NCBI GenBank assembly: GCA_021826315.1
Contig: JAKAZZ010000021.1
Coordinates: 1 to 43,050, forward strand
Direction of reading: 5' to 3'
Origin: Actinomycetes bacterium
GTDB taxonomy: Bacteria > Actinomycetota > Acidimicrobiia > Acidimicrobiales > Acidimicrobiaceae
DNA: 43,050 bases
Position 1 is the first letter of the stretch. Every line of letters begins with the position of its first letter. Made by a program: the position numbers and the translations under genes. The notes beneath the pieces are model-generated. The model searched no databases and was not told the origin of the DNA. It was given only the letters and a program-made list of their open reading frames with translations. This document shows, piece after piece, positions 17,650 through 26,893 of this stretch.

Positions 17650-18120
17650 ATGCCTCGATCTAGAGTGGCTTTACTTGGACTCATGGCCATTGCGGTCTCC
17701 TCCTGTGCAATTGGTGCCACTAATACACCTGGCGGTGCTGCGAGTGGTTCTGGCGAGAAGGTCACCGTCGATAATTCGCCATTTGGCAAAGCCATGGTTC
17801 TTTCAAGTGGGCAGTCGATCTACACCCCTGCTGTTCAAGGATTTGCCTGCTCCGTATCGTGTGCCGCTACCTTTCATCCGATTACTGCGAAGCACATCGT
17901 TGCAGCAGTTGGCGTTAGCTCTAGCTTTTTGGGAACGAAGAGCGGTCAACTTCTCGTAGGTGGCCACCCCGCCTATATCTACTCCGGCGATACCTTGCCC
18001 TTTGAGGTCTCTGGTGAAGGGTTGACGAAGGATGGCACCAAGTGGTACCTCATCTCTCCCAAGGGCGATCTGGTCATTGGTAAGGCTGGCGCGAGCGGCT
18101 CTGTAATTAAATTAGGCTGA
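17650..18120 (+). CDS. Secreted lipoprotein (COG4315-like)
   Basis: The 156-residue precursor has a lipoprotein signal peptide with lipobox VSSC (Cys19). The mature part contains two related halves of the kind found in the COG4315 lipoprotein family (GKAMVLSSGQSIYTP and SGQLLVGGHPAYIYSGD), although the family's Yx(F/W/Y)xxD motif is degenerate. Two further cysteines (FACSVSCAA) may form a disulphide. Location: outer face of the membrane. Role unknown. Confidence 0.75.
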   Translation: MPRSRVALLGLMAIAVSSCAIGATNTPGGAASGSGEKVTVDNSPFGKAMVLSSGQSIYTPAVQGFACSVSCAATFHPITAKHIVAAVGVSSSFLGTKSGQLLVGGHPAYIYSGDTLPFEVSGEGLTKDGTKWYLISPKGDLVIGKAGASGSVIKLG

Positions 18121-18151
18121 TCTTCCTGACGGCTAGCTACGGGAGTCATAA

Positions 18152-19480
18152 ATGGCCAAAGTTGATACTTCGCCATCGCGCGGGATGCGAGATCTACTAC
18201 CCCGTGAGGTTGCAATTAGAGACCACATGACCTCGGTCATTCTCGATACCTATAGAGAGGCGGGGTTCGTAAAGATTGAGACCCCGGCTGTAGAAGACCT
18301 CGATCGCCTCATCGGCAGTGGTGGTGGAGAGAATGAAAAGCTCGTCTTCAAGATCTTAAAGCGCGGCGAAAAGCTAGAGAGCGCCAACGAAGGTAGCCTT
18401 GCCGATCTTGGGCTGCGATTTGACTTAACCGTTCCCCTCTCTCGTTACTACGCCCACAACTTCGCCAAACTAGGTGGCTCGACATTGCGGTCGATTCAGA
18501 TCGGACCAGTCTGGCGTGCTGAGCGTCCGCAAAAGGGGCGTTACCGACAATTTGTTCAATGCGACATCGACATCATCGGCGAAGCCTCCATCGTCGCTGA
18601 GTTAGCACTCATCTCAACCACGCTTAGGGCGCTCGGTCGCATAGGGATTCCATCTCTGTCGCTGCGCTTTAACCACCGGGCCCTACTCGATCAGATCCTT
18701 GACTTCTTCGAGATCGACAGCGATGCACGTTCTGGAGTTTTGATCGCCCTCGACAAGCTAGATAAGCTGAGCAAAGAGGAAGTTGCAAAGCTGATTGTAG
18801 ATCTTGGGGTGATGCCCGCCGTCGCAGATGACCTATTAGATCAGATGGTAGCCCTCGGCGAAGGAGGGCTTGTAGAACGAGATCGCTTGGCCAAGGTTGG
18901 CATCGCGGATAACGTGGCCGATGACCTTGTTGCTATTGCGGCCTTGGCGCAAGATGGGGAGTTCAAAGATGTCAGCTTTGTCTTTGATCCCACTGTTATC
19001 AGAGGAATGGGATACTACACCGGTCCTATCTTTGAGCTCAGTTTGCCGCAGTTTGGATTTTCAGTTGGTGGTGGCGGTCGATACGACACCATGCTCGAGC
19101 GATTTGGAAGGCCGGCACCAGCATGTGGCTTTTCGATCGGATTCGAAAGAGTCGCCCTCTATCTAGAAGAGTCTGGTTTTGATCCACTCCTCGATCGAAA
19201 CGTGGTCCACATTCGCCTTGCAGATGCTTCTCTGTTCACTAAAGCAACTCCGATTGCTGCGAGACTTCGTGAGGCCGGGTATGTCGTTGACTTCGATGGA
19301 TCAGGGCGCAAGGCGGAGGCGTTGCTTAGAGGGTATCGCAAGGGGTATGAAGAGAGCGGTAGGCGCGGAGTCGAGGCTTTCATCGACTTTGGTGACGATG
19401 ATATTGTGAATGTGAGTCGGGTTGGTGGGTCTGAAGGTGAGATCGACTTGGTTCGGGGATTGGTAGCAACAAAAGAGTAG
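18152..19480 (+). CDS. hisS: Histidyl-tRNA synthetase
   Basis: The 442-residue class II synthetase has motif 1 region SRGMRDLLPRE, motif 2 region RAERPQKGRYRQFVQCDIDI, the histidine-specific RGMGYYTGPIFE, motif 3 GFSIGFERV and a C-terminal anticodon-binding domain (about 350-435). The complete anticodon domain and catalytic motifs favour HisS over the HisZ regulatory paralogue. It charges tRNA-His in the cytoplasm. It marks the last housekeeping gene before the defence island. Confidence 0.93.
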   Translation: MAKVDTSPSRGMRDLLPREVAIRDHMTSVILDTYREAGFVKIETPAVEDLDRLIGSGGGENEKLVFKILKRGEKLESANEGSLADLGLRFDLTVPLSRYYAHNFAKLGGSTLRSIQIGPVWRAERPQKGRYRQFVQCDIDIIGEASIVAELALISTTLRALGRIGIPSLSLRFNHRALLDQILDFFEIDSDARSGVLIALDKLDKLSKEEVAKLIVDLGVMPAVADDLLDQMVALGEGGLVERDRLAKVGIADNVADDLVAIAALAQDGEFKDVSFVFDPTVIRGMGYYTGPIFELSLPQFGFSVGGGGRYDTMLERFGRPAPACGFSIGFERVALYLEESGFDPLLDRNVVHIRLADASLFTKATPIAARLREAGYVVDFDGSGRKAEALLRGYRKGYEESGRRGVEAFIDFGDDDIVNVSRVGGSEGEIDLVRGLVATKE

Positions 19481-19533
19481 CGATTGTGTTATCGTCGCTT
19501 CGATTTTGTCTGACGAAGTGGCCGTCGTCGAAG

Positions 19534-20192
19534 TTACGAAATTGTCTTCCCCATGATCGTATCATTGGTGCTATCAGGAGATTCAAATCCGAGACTTTTT
19601 AAGAGTTTGTGCATACCAGACGAAGGATTGTTTTTTGGAAAGTTGTTTCCAGTTCCTTTGTGGTGTATGTCTAGGAGTTGAGCACGATGTTGAGCAATCT
19701 CGATGTTTGGTAAGTATTTGTTTACATCTAAATTTTTATCTTTTGAACCGTCTAACTTGGCGCGTAATTTCACGGCGTCAGCAGTTCCAATATGAGCGTT
19801 TTGGTTTTGAAGATGCAAGATCAGCCAAAGTTCAAAACATGGATTTGATATCGCAAGATTTATGTCCTCGTTGAGGGCTAACCGAACGGCCTCATCAATC
19901 GTTTGATGATCGTCAACGTCAAAAGCGCACCAGATTTCGTCTACGCCACCAAGTCTTTTAGATTCGACGGCAGCACTTACGATACTTAGAGGATCTCTGC
20001 CAGAGCCCTTTTCAATGTTGAGCTCGACGTCCTCTCGACTCCGTAGCATCTTTTTTAGGGTATTCAAATATTTTGGTTCGGTTACTCGTCCCTCGCAGTG
20101 TACTTCGACGACCTTGCGAGGGTTTTTGTTTCCATCTTTCGCCGCAGATCTTTGTCGAGACGTGCTTTTCTGTTATCGGCGCGCTGAACCAT
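19534..20192 (-). pseudogene. rloB: RloB-family protein (AbiLii-like), frameshifted near the N-terminus
   Basis: The main frame (TTG at 20067, 177 residues) lacks the family's N-terminal motif. That motif, VVEVHCEGRVTEPKYL, is encoded just upstream in the same frame but has no start codon behind it. A good start (ATG at 20192, 3 bp after the stop of the ATPase gene) gives a basic N-terminus (MVQRADNRKARLDKDLRRK) in another frame. Adding one base in the A5 run at 20123-20127 joins the two into a normal RloB of about 219 residues. RloB proteins are TOPRIM-like partners of AAA15 ATPases; the pair resembles RloA-RloB and lactococcal AbiL. As written the gene is broken, or it uses a -1 frameshift at the A-run. 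Confidence 0.8.
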
Positions 20193-20195
20193 GTG

Positions 20196-21497
20196 CTATC
20201 GATCGTTGCTGGCACTAAGCGCATTCAACTGCGGGCTGTCACCTAGGAACGGTATGCCGCCGTATTTACCTTTTATGTATGCCCTCTCTAGATTCTCATC
20301 TTTTCTAGCAGCCGTTCTGCCATACTCTGCTAGCGCTGTCAAAGTCGTAGCTCCAGTTTCGTCCCTTTCTGTTATCCAAACTTCATCTCGGTTGAGGGCA
20401 TTCATCAGGTGAACATCGTGGGTCGTAAAAATCAATTGTGCATTTCGAGGATTGCTAATTGGGTCTCGAAAAAAGTCAACGAGTCGCTCGGAGATGTTTG
20501 GGTGTAGTCCCGAGTCGAGTTCGTCGACGACAAGAGGCGCCCCTCGTTTGAGTGCGCCAAGCATAGGCCCGATGTATTCAAACCATTTTTGTGTCCCAAG
20601 TGATTCTTCAGTTAGGTCAAATGCCACCTCTTCTCCATTGCTAGTGTGTAACATCTGAATTTGGCGGCGCTTCGTGACTCTATTGAGTTGATCTTCGGAA
20701 TCTTGGGATGCTGAAATTTCTTCGATTTTCACATCATTAATGCCCAAATCCGCAAAGCGAAGTAGCTGGATTGCAGAGTCTCGGTCTCTCGCGCTCTCCG
20801 TAGCTCGGTCACCAAATAATCCGAGCTGCATTCGCTCCTGTTGCTCCAGGAAGATGGTTCCAGTTCGATCTCGCAAGTATGGAGGAACGTTAGGGCGCAT
20901 TCTCGTACCGCTCGAGGCAAAGCGACCAAGGTATCGAATCTGAGCAATCGACCGAGCAAATTCCTGAATTTCGGGTGCTTTTAGCTTTAGACCGACCGAG
21001 AGTAGAAATGTTGTAGATGTAGTGAGCTCTTGAAGGGCATTGCGTTGCTTGAGGTTGCGCGATGGCTCTATGACATTTTCGAATCTCTCAAATACCGTAC
21101 GTCTTTTTTTCAGGGGATAGTTGTGGAGGCTTTCGCGGACAATCTCCTTCTCGTTGAATTCGACGAAATAGTCATAGCGTACGCCTTCAAGGATCATTTC
21201 GACTTCGATAGATGTATTGCGATGTGGTCCTTCAGCGAATTTAAATTTGCTCACTGGTATCCGCTCGGAAATCGAAGTCATCGAATTCAATACTTGGTTC
21301 GAGAGCCAATAGAGCGCATCGATTACGTTCGACTTTCCCGACGCATTCGGTCCGTAGATTGCGGCAGCCGTTAGAACTTTGTGGTTCATCATTGGTACGG
21401 CGCGAGCCGCTGGTCGATCGTCGTCGACGGCAATCAGCGAAAATTCAATCGTCTCGTAGATTGAGCGAAAGTTGGATACCGCAAGTCGTAGTAACAC
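20196..21497 (-). CDS. rloA: AAA15-family ATPase (RloA/AbiLi-like)
   Basis: The 433-residue ABC/SMC-like ATPase of the OLD/AAA15 class begins with a typical N-terminus (LRLAVSNFRSI), then Walker A at 49-56 (GPNASGKS), a signature-like LTEESLGTQ, Walker B LVVDELDSGLHP and the switch histidine FTTHDVHLM. The start is GTG at 21497. It pairs with the RloB-type gene 3 bp downstream; in AbiL the two act together in abortive phage defence. The ATPase is intact while its partner is frameshifted. Confidence 0.88.
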   Translation of the reverse strand: MLLRLAVSNFRSIYETIEFSLIAVDDDRPAARAVPMMNHKVLTAAAIYGPNASGKSNVIDALYWLSNQVLNSMTSISERIPVSKFKFAEGPHRNTSIEVEMILEGVRYDYFVEFNEKEIVRESLHNYPLKKRRTVFERFENVIEPSRNLKQRNALQELTTSTTFLLSVGLKLKAPEIQEFARSIAQIRYLGRFASSGTRMRPNVPPYLRDRTGTIFLEQQERMQLGLFGDRATESARDRDSAIQLLRFADLGINDVKIEEISASQDSEDQLNRVTKRRQIQMLHTSNGEEVAFDLTEESLGTQKWFEYIGPMLGALKRGAPLVVDELDSGLHPNISERLVDFFRDPISNPRNAQLIFTTHDVHLMNALNRDEVWITERDETGATTLTALAEYGRTAARKDENLERAYIKGKYGGIPFLGDSPQLNALSASNDR

Positions 21498-21507
21498 AAC
21501 CCCGATA

Positions 21508-21540
21508 ATAGCTTAATTTGCGCATTTAAGTATAGCTTAA
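21508..21540 (-). promoter_or_regulatory. Possible promoter/operator of the ATPase-RloB pair
   Basis: Read on the minus strand, tatact (21534-21529) sits about 31 nt before the GTG start and could be a -10 box; the -35 is weak. The 9-mer ttaagctat occurs twice, 24 bp apart (21540-21532 and 21516-21508), on either side of where transcription would start, as an operator might. Tentative. Confidence 0.3.
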
Positions 21541-21574
21541 CGTGGAAATTCTGCATAAAAAGAGGCTTAAGTGA

Positions 21575-21961
21575 AAGAGATATGCATTTAAGCGTTCAGA
21601 TACACTTCGCGAGGCACGAGAAGAAGTCCGCGAGCGCACGAATCCCTTACCCGTCGAATTTGGCTCTCAGTGGCAGAAATGGTTCGGTGTGCGCTATTCG
21701 GGTGCGATTCCCGTTGATCAGTTGAATGAAGAGCTAGGTCGCCTTTGGCGGTAACTCGCACGCACACTTGAGAAGTCCCAAGGTGCTGATTTCGCCTTCG
21801 AACTGGCAAGAGCAACTCTTGGGGATACCCCGAGCCTGCTACAGCTCTTGCTTCAGGTGGATGACAATACAGGTTTATTTTACAAACAGAGGTTTTTCGA
21901 CAGATCTAAATTTGTGATGTCGACCGAACCTTTAGCGCAGGGTCTTTGTGTGCTAAGATGA
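21575..21961 (+). pseudogene. Decayed coding fragment of unknown family
   Basis: This plus-strand frame has protein-like composition (REAREEVRERT, WQKWFGVRYSGAIPVDQL, FAFELARATLGDTPSLLQLL). It lacks a start codon and is broken by one in-frame TAA at 21752; the frame continues sensibly beyond it to 21961. I do not recognise the family. It probably belongs to the same mobile-element debris as the next fragment. Confidence 0.5.
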
Positions 21962-22258
21962 GCTACTTTGGTACCTGCTCTCGCACCCGGACCTGCGCCG
22001 GGTGAACAGTGAAAACTAGTCAAATGGAATCATCCTTCGGCATTTTTGGAGAACAGTTCTGAAGTTGATAGCGAAGGTATCGATAAGGTAGAGCGTTCCC
22101 ACAAGGATATTTGGTGGTCCTAGCCAGACTCTTCTCGAACTTAACCCCGTCGACTCTAAGCCGTGCGATCACCTCCTACCGCCTACTAGACCTTACGAGG
22201 GTACATTTCGAACGAGCAAGTCGTGCGCAACCCAAGCGAGCAAAGCGGTTCAGCATGA
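21962..22258. other. Gap between two gene remnants
   Basis: No frame is convincing. The stretch connects two plus-strand remnants and is probably part of the same decayed insertion. I see no clear terminal inverted repeats or target duplication. Confidence 0.3.
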
Positions 22259-22540
22259 AGCAGCGCACATTTAGCTCAGCGTTACGAAAACGACTCAGCA
22301 GCATACGAACTGGCCTCAGAATATGAAATTGACCGCCGAACCGTTTTATTGCATCTAAGGGACTAAGGAATCACGTTGTGTCGGCAGTCCCCGAATAACG
22401 AAATGGTTCGGCGCTCCTTTACAGGATTTTCCCAAGCAAATGTTGGAGAGCAAATCGTCGTCTCGGCAGATACGGTACTTAACGATCTTTGGCAACGGGG
22501 AGTCGATATGCGATCCCCCCACAGGGGGAAGTGTCCGTGA
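22259..22540 (+). pseudogene. Remnant of a recombinase/resolvase C-terminal HTH region
   Basis: The frame encodes HLAQRYENDSAAYELASEY, then EIDRRTVLLHLRD, a TAA at 22364, and continues in the same frame with GITLCRQSPNN and later VVSADTVLNDLWQRGVDMRS. This tandem helix-turn-helix pattern (RYxxGxxxYELAxEFxIxRxTVxxHL, then a second SADTV..L..RGV copy) is characteristic of serine-recombinase-associated DNA-binding tails in actinobacteria. The catalytic domain, start and one codon are lost. Confidence 0.6.
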
Positions 22541-22778
22541 AGCGATGCGTTTGGCATTTCTTCGGCCAGTTTGGCAAGAACGATCTCAGATTCGAGCGAG
22601 GTTGTCAGTGGTTGGGTCGCCATTCTCGGCAGTCTTGGTAACGGCTTCGCAAGTGTCATTCCACGCCTCCCAACGATATATTCGCAGCCTTTGAATGCCA
22701 GCCCCAGTTTCTAAGACTGCCTCTCGATTATCAGAGTCGCGTTCCCCTGGGAAATTCAAGCTACGCAAATCTGCACAA
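22541..22778. other. Segment between recombinase remnant and helicase stop
   Basis: Both strands have short frames. The best is a minus-strand frame of 79 codons from GTG 22825, which overlaps the end of the helicase and includes IQRLRIYRWEAWNDTCEAV. It could be a small gene or a decayed tail of the operon. I cannot choose between them. Confidence 0.3.
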
Positions 22779-25502
22779 TCATTGCCACACGTTTCTGCCG
22801 CTTTTCTTCTTCGGAGTGAGTCCACGCCTTGCAGATAATAGAGCTACATCCTTCAGGCTAGTATTGCGCTCTAGCTTGGCCAGGATCGACTGTTGAGTCT
22901 CTGGCGTCCAGAAAATTCGGAGTTTCTCTCGCGCTCGCGTGATTGCCGTGTAGAAGATGCTGTGCGTCACATCCTCCTCATTCGCATCAGTTATGACGAC
23001 TTTCACGGAGTCATATTCGAGGCCCTGCGCCTTGTGGATCGAGACGGCATAGGCAATCTGAAAGGGTACGGTTGCGTTGCTCTGTTCACCGTCTTCGTCG
23101 CCATCGCCGGACTCGAAGACATCGAATCGTACGGTCGAACCCTCGACCCAACTGAGGTCATCAAAATTCCAGGTGTCCAGTTCCGTGACAGGGCGATCAA
23201 GCTCGACGTCGAAGGTCACCTTCCCTATGGATGCGGAAATACTGACGATTCGACCCTTGAGGTTGTTGTAGATGAGCCGTTTGAAGCGGTCAGAATCACT
23301 AAACAACACCGGGTCGCCCACCTTGAAAGTAGTTACGCCCCAAGTCACCGCGTCACCGGTGTTGCTACTTTGCAGGAATCGGTTGATGTTGTTGATGCCG
23401 TAAAGCCCGTCATAGTTGAGACAGAGGACGATCTCGTCCTTCTCTTGCGCCTGAAAAAGAGAACCATCTAGTACTGAGGAGTAACCGTTTGACGCAAGGG
23501 CCTCGGCGATATCGTCGTCCATGTTCCGCACTTTCGACCACAGGTCTAGAAGGTCCACATTCTTTGTTCGGAACGGAATGGTTAGTTCGAACACTGAAGT
23601 TGCGGGGATAAAAGAGCTAATAATCCCGAACCAATTGCCGAACTGAATCGATTCAATCTGGAAGACGTCGCCAACAAGAACGATGAGCTTGAAGGAAGTT
23701 GATTCCATGATTTTTAGAAGATCAGCATTGCTGACGGTACTGCATTCATCTATGAAGAGCACGTCGTAATCCGTGACATCGCCCCGCCTCAACTGACTGG
23801 CAATCGTGCGGAACGTGGTGTTTTGAGAGTTCACACGGCGGCTTAGGTTGTCGATGGCCGGGTGAGTCTGTGCGAGAAATAGTTTCGGATTCTCGTTGAA
23901 ATAATTGGCGATGTGATTGACCATCGTCGATTTACCTGTACCGGCTGCTCCGTAAATTACTGCAACTCTTGACTGGGCGAACAATTGCTTGAGTGCTTTC
24001 TCCTTGAATGGATCATCGATTGTGAGCGAGGTCTGACCTAGCCACGTTTCGACAGCGACCGAATACCCAGCTACCCCTGAACTCGCGTACTCCTGCATCT
24101 TCTCGATGATGGCAACGGTTCCGTCTTCATATCCTTGGACGAAGGAATGGTCTTGGGCGAGTACCAGGTCTCTAGCTGGACGGTTCGTGGAATAGAGCTT
24201 GCTATTGTGGGCCGCGACTAACTTGCTTACGTCCCCAAGGTCTTCCAATTCGGCAATGGGCGTATAGAGGATGCCTCGGTTCTCGATGCTGTTCTTCACC
24301 CGCCGCGCGAGTAGTTCGTGGGTCCGACCTGAGATGTCCAAACTTTCCGCCAAATCCGAGAATCTTGGGTTGTGACCGATGAGCGATGTGCAAAACGGCA
24401 TCGTGTCGAAGGGGATGCATCCATAGGCCACCCTGAGATTCGAGAGTCTTCCACATTCATCAGTCGAGAACTGTTGCTTAATGATTCTGTTATTCATTTG
24501 CAACATCAGATAGCGAAGAACGTTGCAGCCGGGAGACTTTGCCTGAACAATCTTGCGCGCCGTGTCCAGCACACCATAAATCGGAGACTTTCGCGTCTTT
24601 TGCAACACCGCTACCTTTACCTGATCATACTCGGCATCCGGCAGATCTATCAGGTCCAGGAGACTTGATGCCGTGGTCGTGAGGTGGTTCATCAGGTTGC
24701 GATATTCGGCACTTCCGGTTTCCGCCTTTATCATCGGCCCCAGCAGTCTCGAGAAGTTGTCGAACTCGCAGGGACGAACAGAGACCTCCCACGCTCGGAT
24801 GATCATGATTGGCATCGTGTTGCCGAGTACTTCAATCGAGTCACTTGCCAGGGCGATTTTCGCGGCGTAGTTGATTGTTATGTCGATGTCAGTGAATGCA
24901 ATAATCCTATCAGTCTTGCTCATCCGATCAATCGGCATCGAAAACGTAACTTCATAGTAGATTCGTCCCCCCACAAAGAAGGGGCGAGCATTCTGAATGT
25001 AGTACCGCGCACTCTTCTCGCTCGTTGACGTGCTCAGAATGCGATCATCGATACGCGAGGCAATCTTTTGGTGGTACTCGCGCAGGGACGGATCAAGGTC
25101 GACGGGAAAATCTTCCAGGTTCGCGAGGATGTCCAGTTGACAGTGGCTCTTCACGAGAGTCCGGAGTCGAAGCAGATGCTCGAAGTACTTGAGCATTAGC
25201 CGTTCAGAGGAATCGCCGTCAAGCGTGTAGTGCGAAGCACTGATCTTGATGAAGTCATGAAATCGCCGAAGCTGTTTGAGTTGCCCCGTGGCGCGTACGT
25301 GGGTAAGTGCCGCTTCGATGGCTTTGTAATCAAATTCGGTTGTCCCGGCGTTGGTATGAATGCGAACTGCTATCCCTTCAACGAGGTTTCGTAACTGAGA
25401 CAACACGATTTGAGACAGAAATGCTCGATCCTGCTCGTGGGCACCGATAGCCTTGGTAATCACTTCGTCGGCATTTTGGATCTGTAAATCTACCGATGCC
25501 AT
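22779..25502 (-). CDS. Large SF1 (RecD/UvrD-like) helicase of the defence operon
   Basis: The 907-residue protein has a roughly 480-residue N-terminal region that I do not recognise, then a superfamily 1 helicase core. Core motifs are Walker A GAAGTGKST (near residue 516), motif II LFIDECS, motif III region LVGDVFQ, and the C-terminal AYAVSIHKAQGLEYDSV and YTAITRARE motifs of UvrD/RecD-like enzymes. It would translocate on DNA with ATP. It starts 39 bp after the restored DUF2130 stop and is the last gene of the minus-strand run. Pairing with a coiled-coil nuclease-like protein suggests a nuclease-helicase defence module, which is inference. Confidence 0.85.
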   Translation of the reverse strand: MASVDLQIQNADEVITKAIGAHEQDRAFLSQIVLSQLRNLVEGIAVRIHTNAGTTEFDYKAIEAALTHVRATGQLKQLRRFHDFIKISASHYTLDGDSSERLMLKYFEHLLRLRTLVKSHCQLDILANLEDFPVDLDPSLREYHQKIASRIDDRILSTSTSEKSARYYIQNARPFFVGGRIYYEVTFSMPIDRMSKTDRIIAFTDIDITINYAAKIALASDSIEVLGNTMPIMIIRAWEVSVRPCEFDNFSRLLGPMIKAETGSAEYRNLMNHLTTTASSLLDLIDLPDAEYDQVKVAVLQKTRKSPIYGVLDTARKIVQAKSPGCNVLRYLMLQMNNRIIKQQFSTDECGRLSNLRVAYGCIPFDTMPFCTSLIGHNPRFSDLAESLDISGRTHELLARRVKNSIENRGILYTPIAELEDLGDVSKLVAAHNSKLYSTNRPARDLVLAQDHSFVQGYEDGTVAIIEKMQEYASSGVAGYSVAVETWLGQTSLTIDDPFKEKALKQLFAQSRVAVIYGAAGTGKSTMVNHIANYFNENPKLFLAQTHPAIDNLSRRVNSQNTTFRTIASQLRRGDVTDYDVLFIDECSTVSNADLLKIMESTSFKLIVLVGDVFQIESIQFGNWFGIISSFIPATSVFELTIPFRTKNVDLLDLWSKVRNMDDDIAEALASNGYSSVLDGSLFQAQEKDEIVLCLNYDGLYGINNINRFLQSSNTGDAVTWGVTTFKVGDPVLFSDSDRFKRLIYNNLKGRIVSISASIGKVTFDVELDRPVTELDTWNFDDLSWVEGSTVRFDVFESGDGDEDGEQSNATVPFQIAYAVSIHKAQGLEYDSVKVVITDANEEDVTHSIFYTAITRAREKLRIFWTPETQQSILAKLERNTSLKDVALLSARRGLTPKKKSGRNVWQ

Positions 25503-25541
25503 TGACTACTCATCTCCAGTGCGCCCATCTGAGTCGTCCGC

Positions 25542-26890
25542 CTAGTTCTTCGCTAGCCGGAGATTGTAATCAGAGTCGAGCAAGGCTTCCTTTGTCTTCT
25601 GGAGATGGTCGATGGTTTTGTCAATTTCCTCGATGGTAGTCTTGAACTTCTTCGATGTCAAGTTGCAGTTTCTTGCAAAGCCACTCTGATCTCATCGAGC
25701 TCGCTCTCGAAGTTAATAATGTCTATGTTCTGTTCCCGAACCCTTGCGAGCTCCGTCTTGTACGGCAGCGTACCCTGTGCCGCATTCCGCAGAAGGTTGA
25801 TAATCTGAATAAAGAACCGCGGACGAAAGATATACATCTTTGAAAAGCGGTGGGAAACATCGACGATACCCGCATTGTAGAGCTCGCTGTCCGGCTCGAG
25901 GAGCGACACGAGCACGGCGTATTCGCAGCTCTTTTCGTTACGGTCTTTATCAAGTTTCCTGAGGAAATCCTCGTTTTTCTTCTTCGTTGCTGTCATATCG
26001 CTCTCGTTCTTCATCTCGAACATGATGGAAATGAATTCGGTGCCAGATTCGTCTGAATCACGGAAGATGTAGTCACCTTTGCTACCACCTCGGACACCAG
26101 AGTCCTTCTCGAAATATGCCCGTGGGAAGAGGGTCGCTCGCAGACGGTTGAACTCAATTTCGCAATGCTGCTCAAGAGTTTCGCCGACCATCTTCGTCAA
26201 CAGCTTCTCCTTTATGTCCTTGAGGCGTTCAATTGCGTCATCTCGGTCCCTCAGCTGCGTTTCGTACCTGTCCTTTAAAGATTTCTCCTCAAGTTGCCCC
26301 TCTAGCACCACCCGCTCAAGGTTGTTCTTGAGCGCATCGCATTGTTTTTCGACAACGGCAACTGCCTCGTTAACAGCGAGTTGCTTCACAACCTCGGTCG
26401 ACTTGAGTTCGGACTTGAGACGCTCTACCTCGTCTTTGCGTGTCGCCTCCTCGAGCGCCCCGCCAATAGTAGTGTTGCACCGTGTCACAGCTATCAGCTC
26501 GACGGCGAATGTCTTGAGCATGTCGCACCCCATCTGCATTACAGTGGCTTCGTCTTTCACAATTTCGTGAAAGCATTCGGCCTCAGAAACGCCAATTCCA
26601 AGCGGATTGCGGCGATTATCGTTGTCACACAGTACCTTCGCAAGTTTCGCAAGATCGGAAATGATCACAGCAGTCGTGAACACGCGGTTGGTACAACCGT
26701 TAATGGTTTCCTCGGACTGACCCGAAAACCGGCGAGTCTGGGCTATGTAGGTCCGTTGTACTGTATTGATCTGATCGTTTATCAGTCTGCGGTTGAAGCC
26801 AAGGCCGGAGACGGCCATTACAAAGGGTTGTCCAGACCGGGTGTTGATCGGCACTTCCTCAACCCAGACAACTGAGTGGTAGCTTTTCAT
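25542..26890 (-). pseudogene. DUF2130 coiled-coil/PD-(D/E)XK protein with a C-terminal frameshift
   Basis: The open frame (410 residues, stop at 25658) has an unfamiliar N-terminal part (1-150), a coiled coil (about 150-245) and the DUF2130 nuclease-like domain with GDYIFRD and ISIMFEMKNE (the E-x-K pair). It stops after LDEIRVALQETAT. In another frame the sequence continues as SGFARNCNLTSKKFKTTIEE and DKTIDHLQKTKEALL, ending in NLRLAKN, which is the classic DUF2130 C-terminus, with its stop at 25542. One missing base near 25680-25690 explains the break. Restored, the protein would be about 449 residues. Whether the truncated form works is unknown. Confidence 0.82.
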
Positions 26891-26893
26891 GGG

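Noticed and set aside
18152-19480. hisZ (ATP phosphoribosyltransferase regulatory subunit)
   Set aside because: The catalytic motifs and anticodon-binding domain are complete, and no hisG is adjacent.
19555-19600. attachment site matching the tRNA-Ser 3' end (ggatttgaa shared on the complementary strand)
   Set aside because: Only about nine bases match and they lie inside the RloB coding sequence; insufficient for an att repeat.
19534-20067. RloB as an intact 177-residue gene starting at TTG 20067
   Set aside because: This would drop the conserved CEG...TE motif, which is clearly encoded upstream in the same frame.
26342-26875. 177-codon plus-strand frame opposite the DUF2130 gene
   Set aside because: Antisense shadow; the minus strand has the coiled-coil and DUF2130 signatures and operon spacing.
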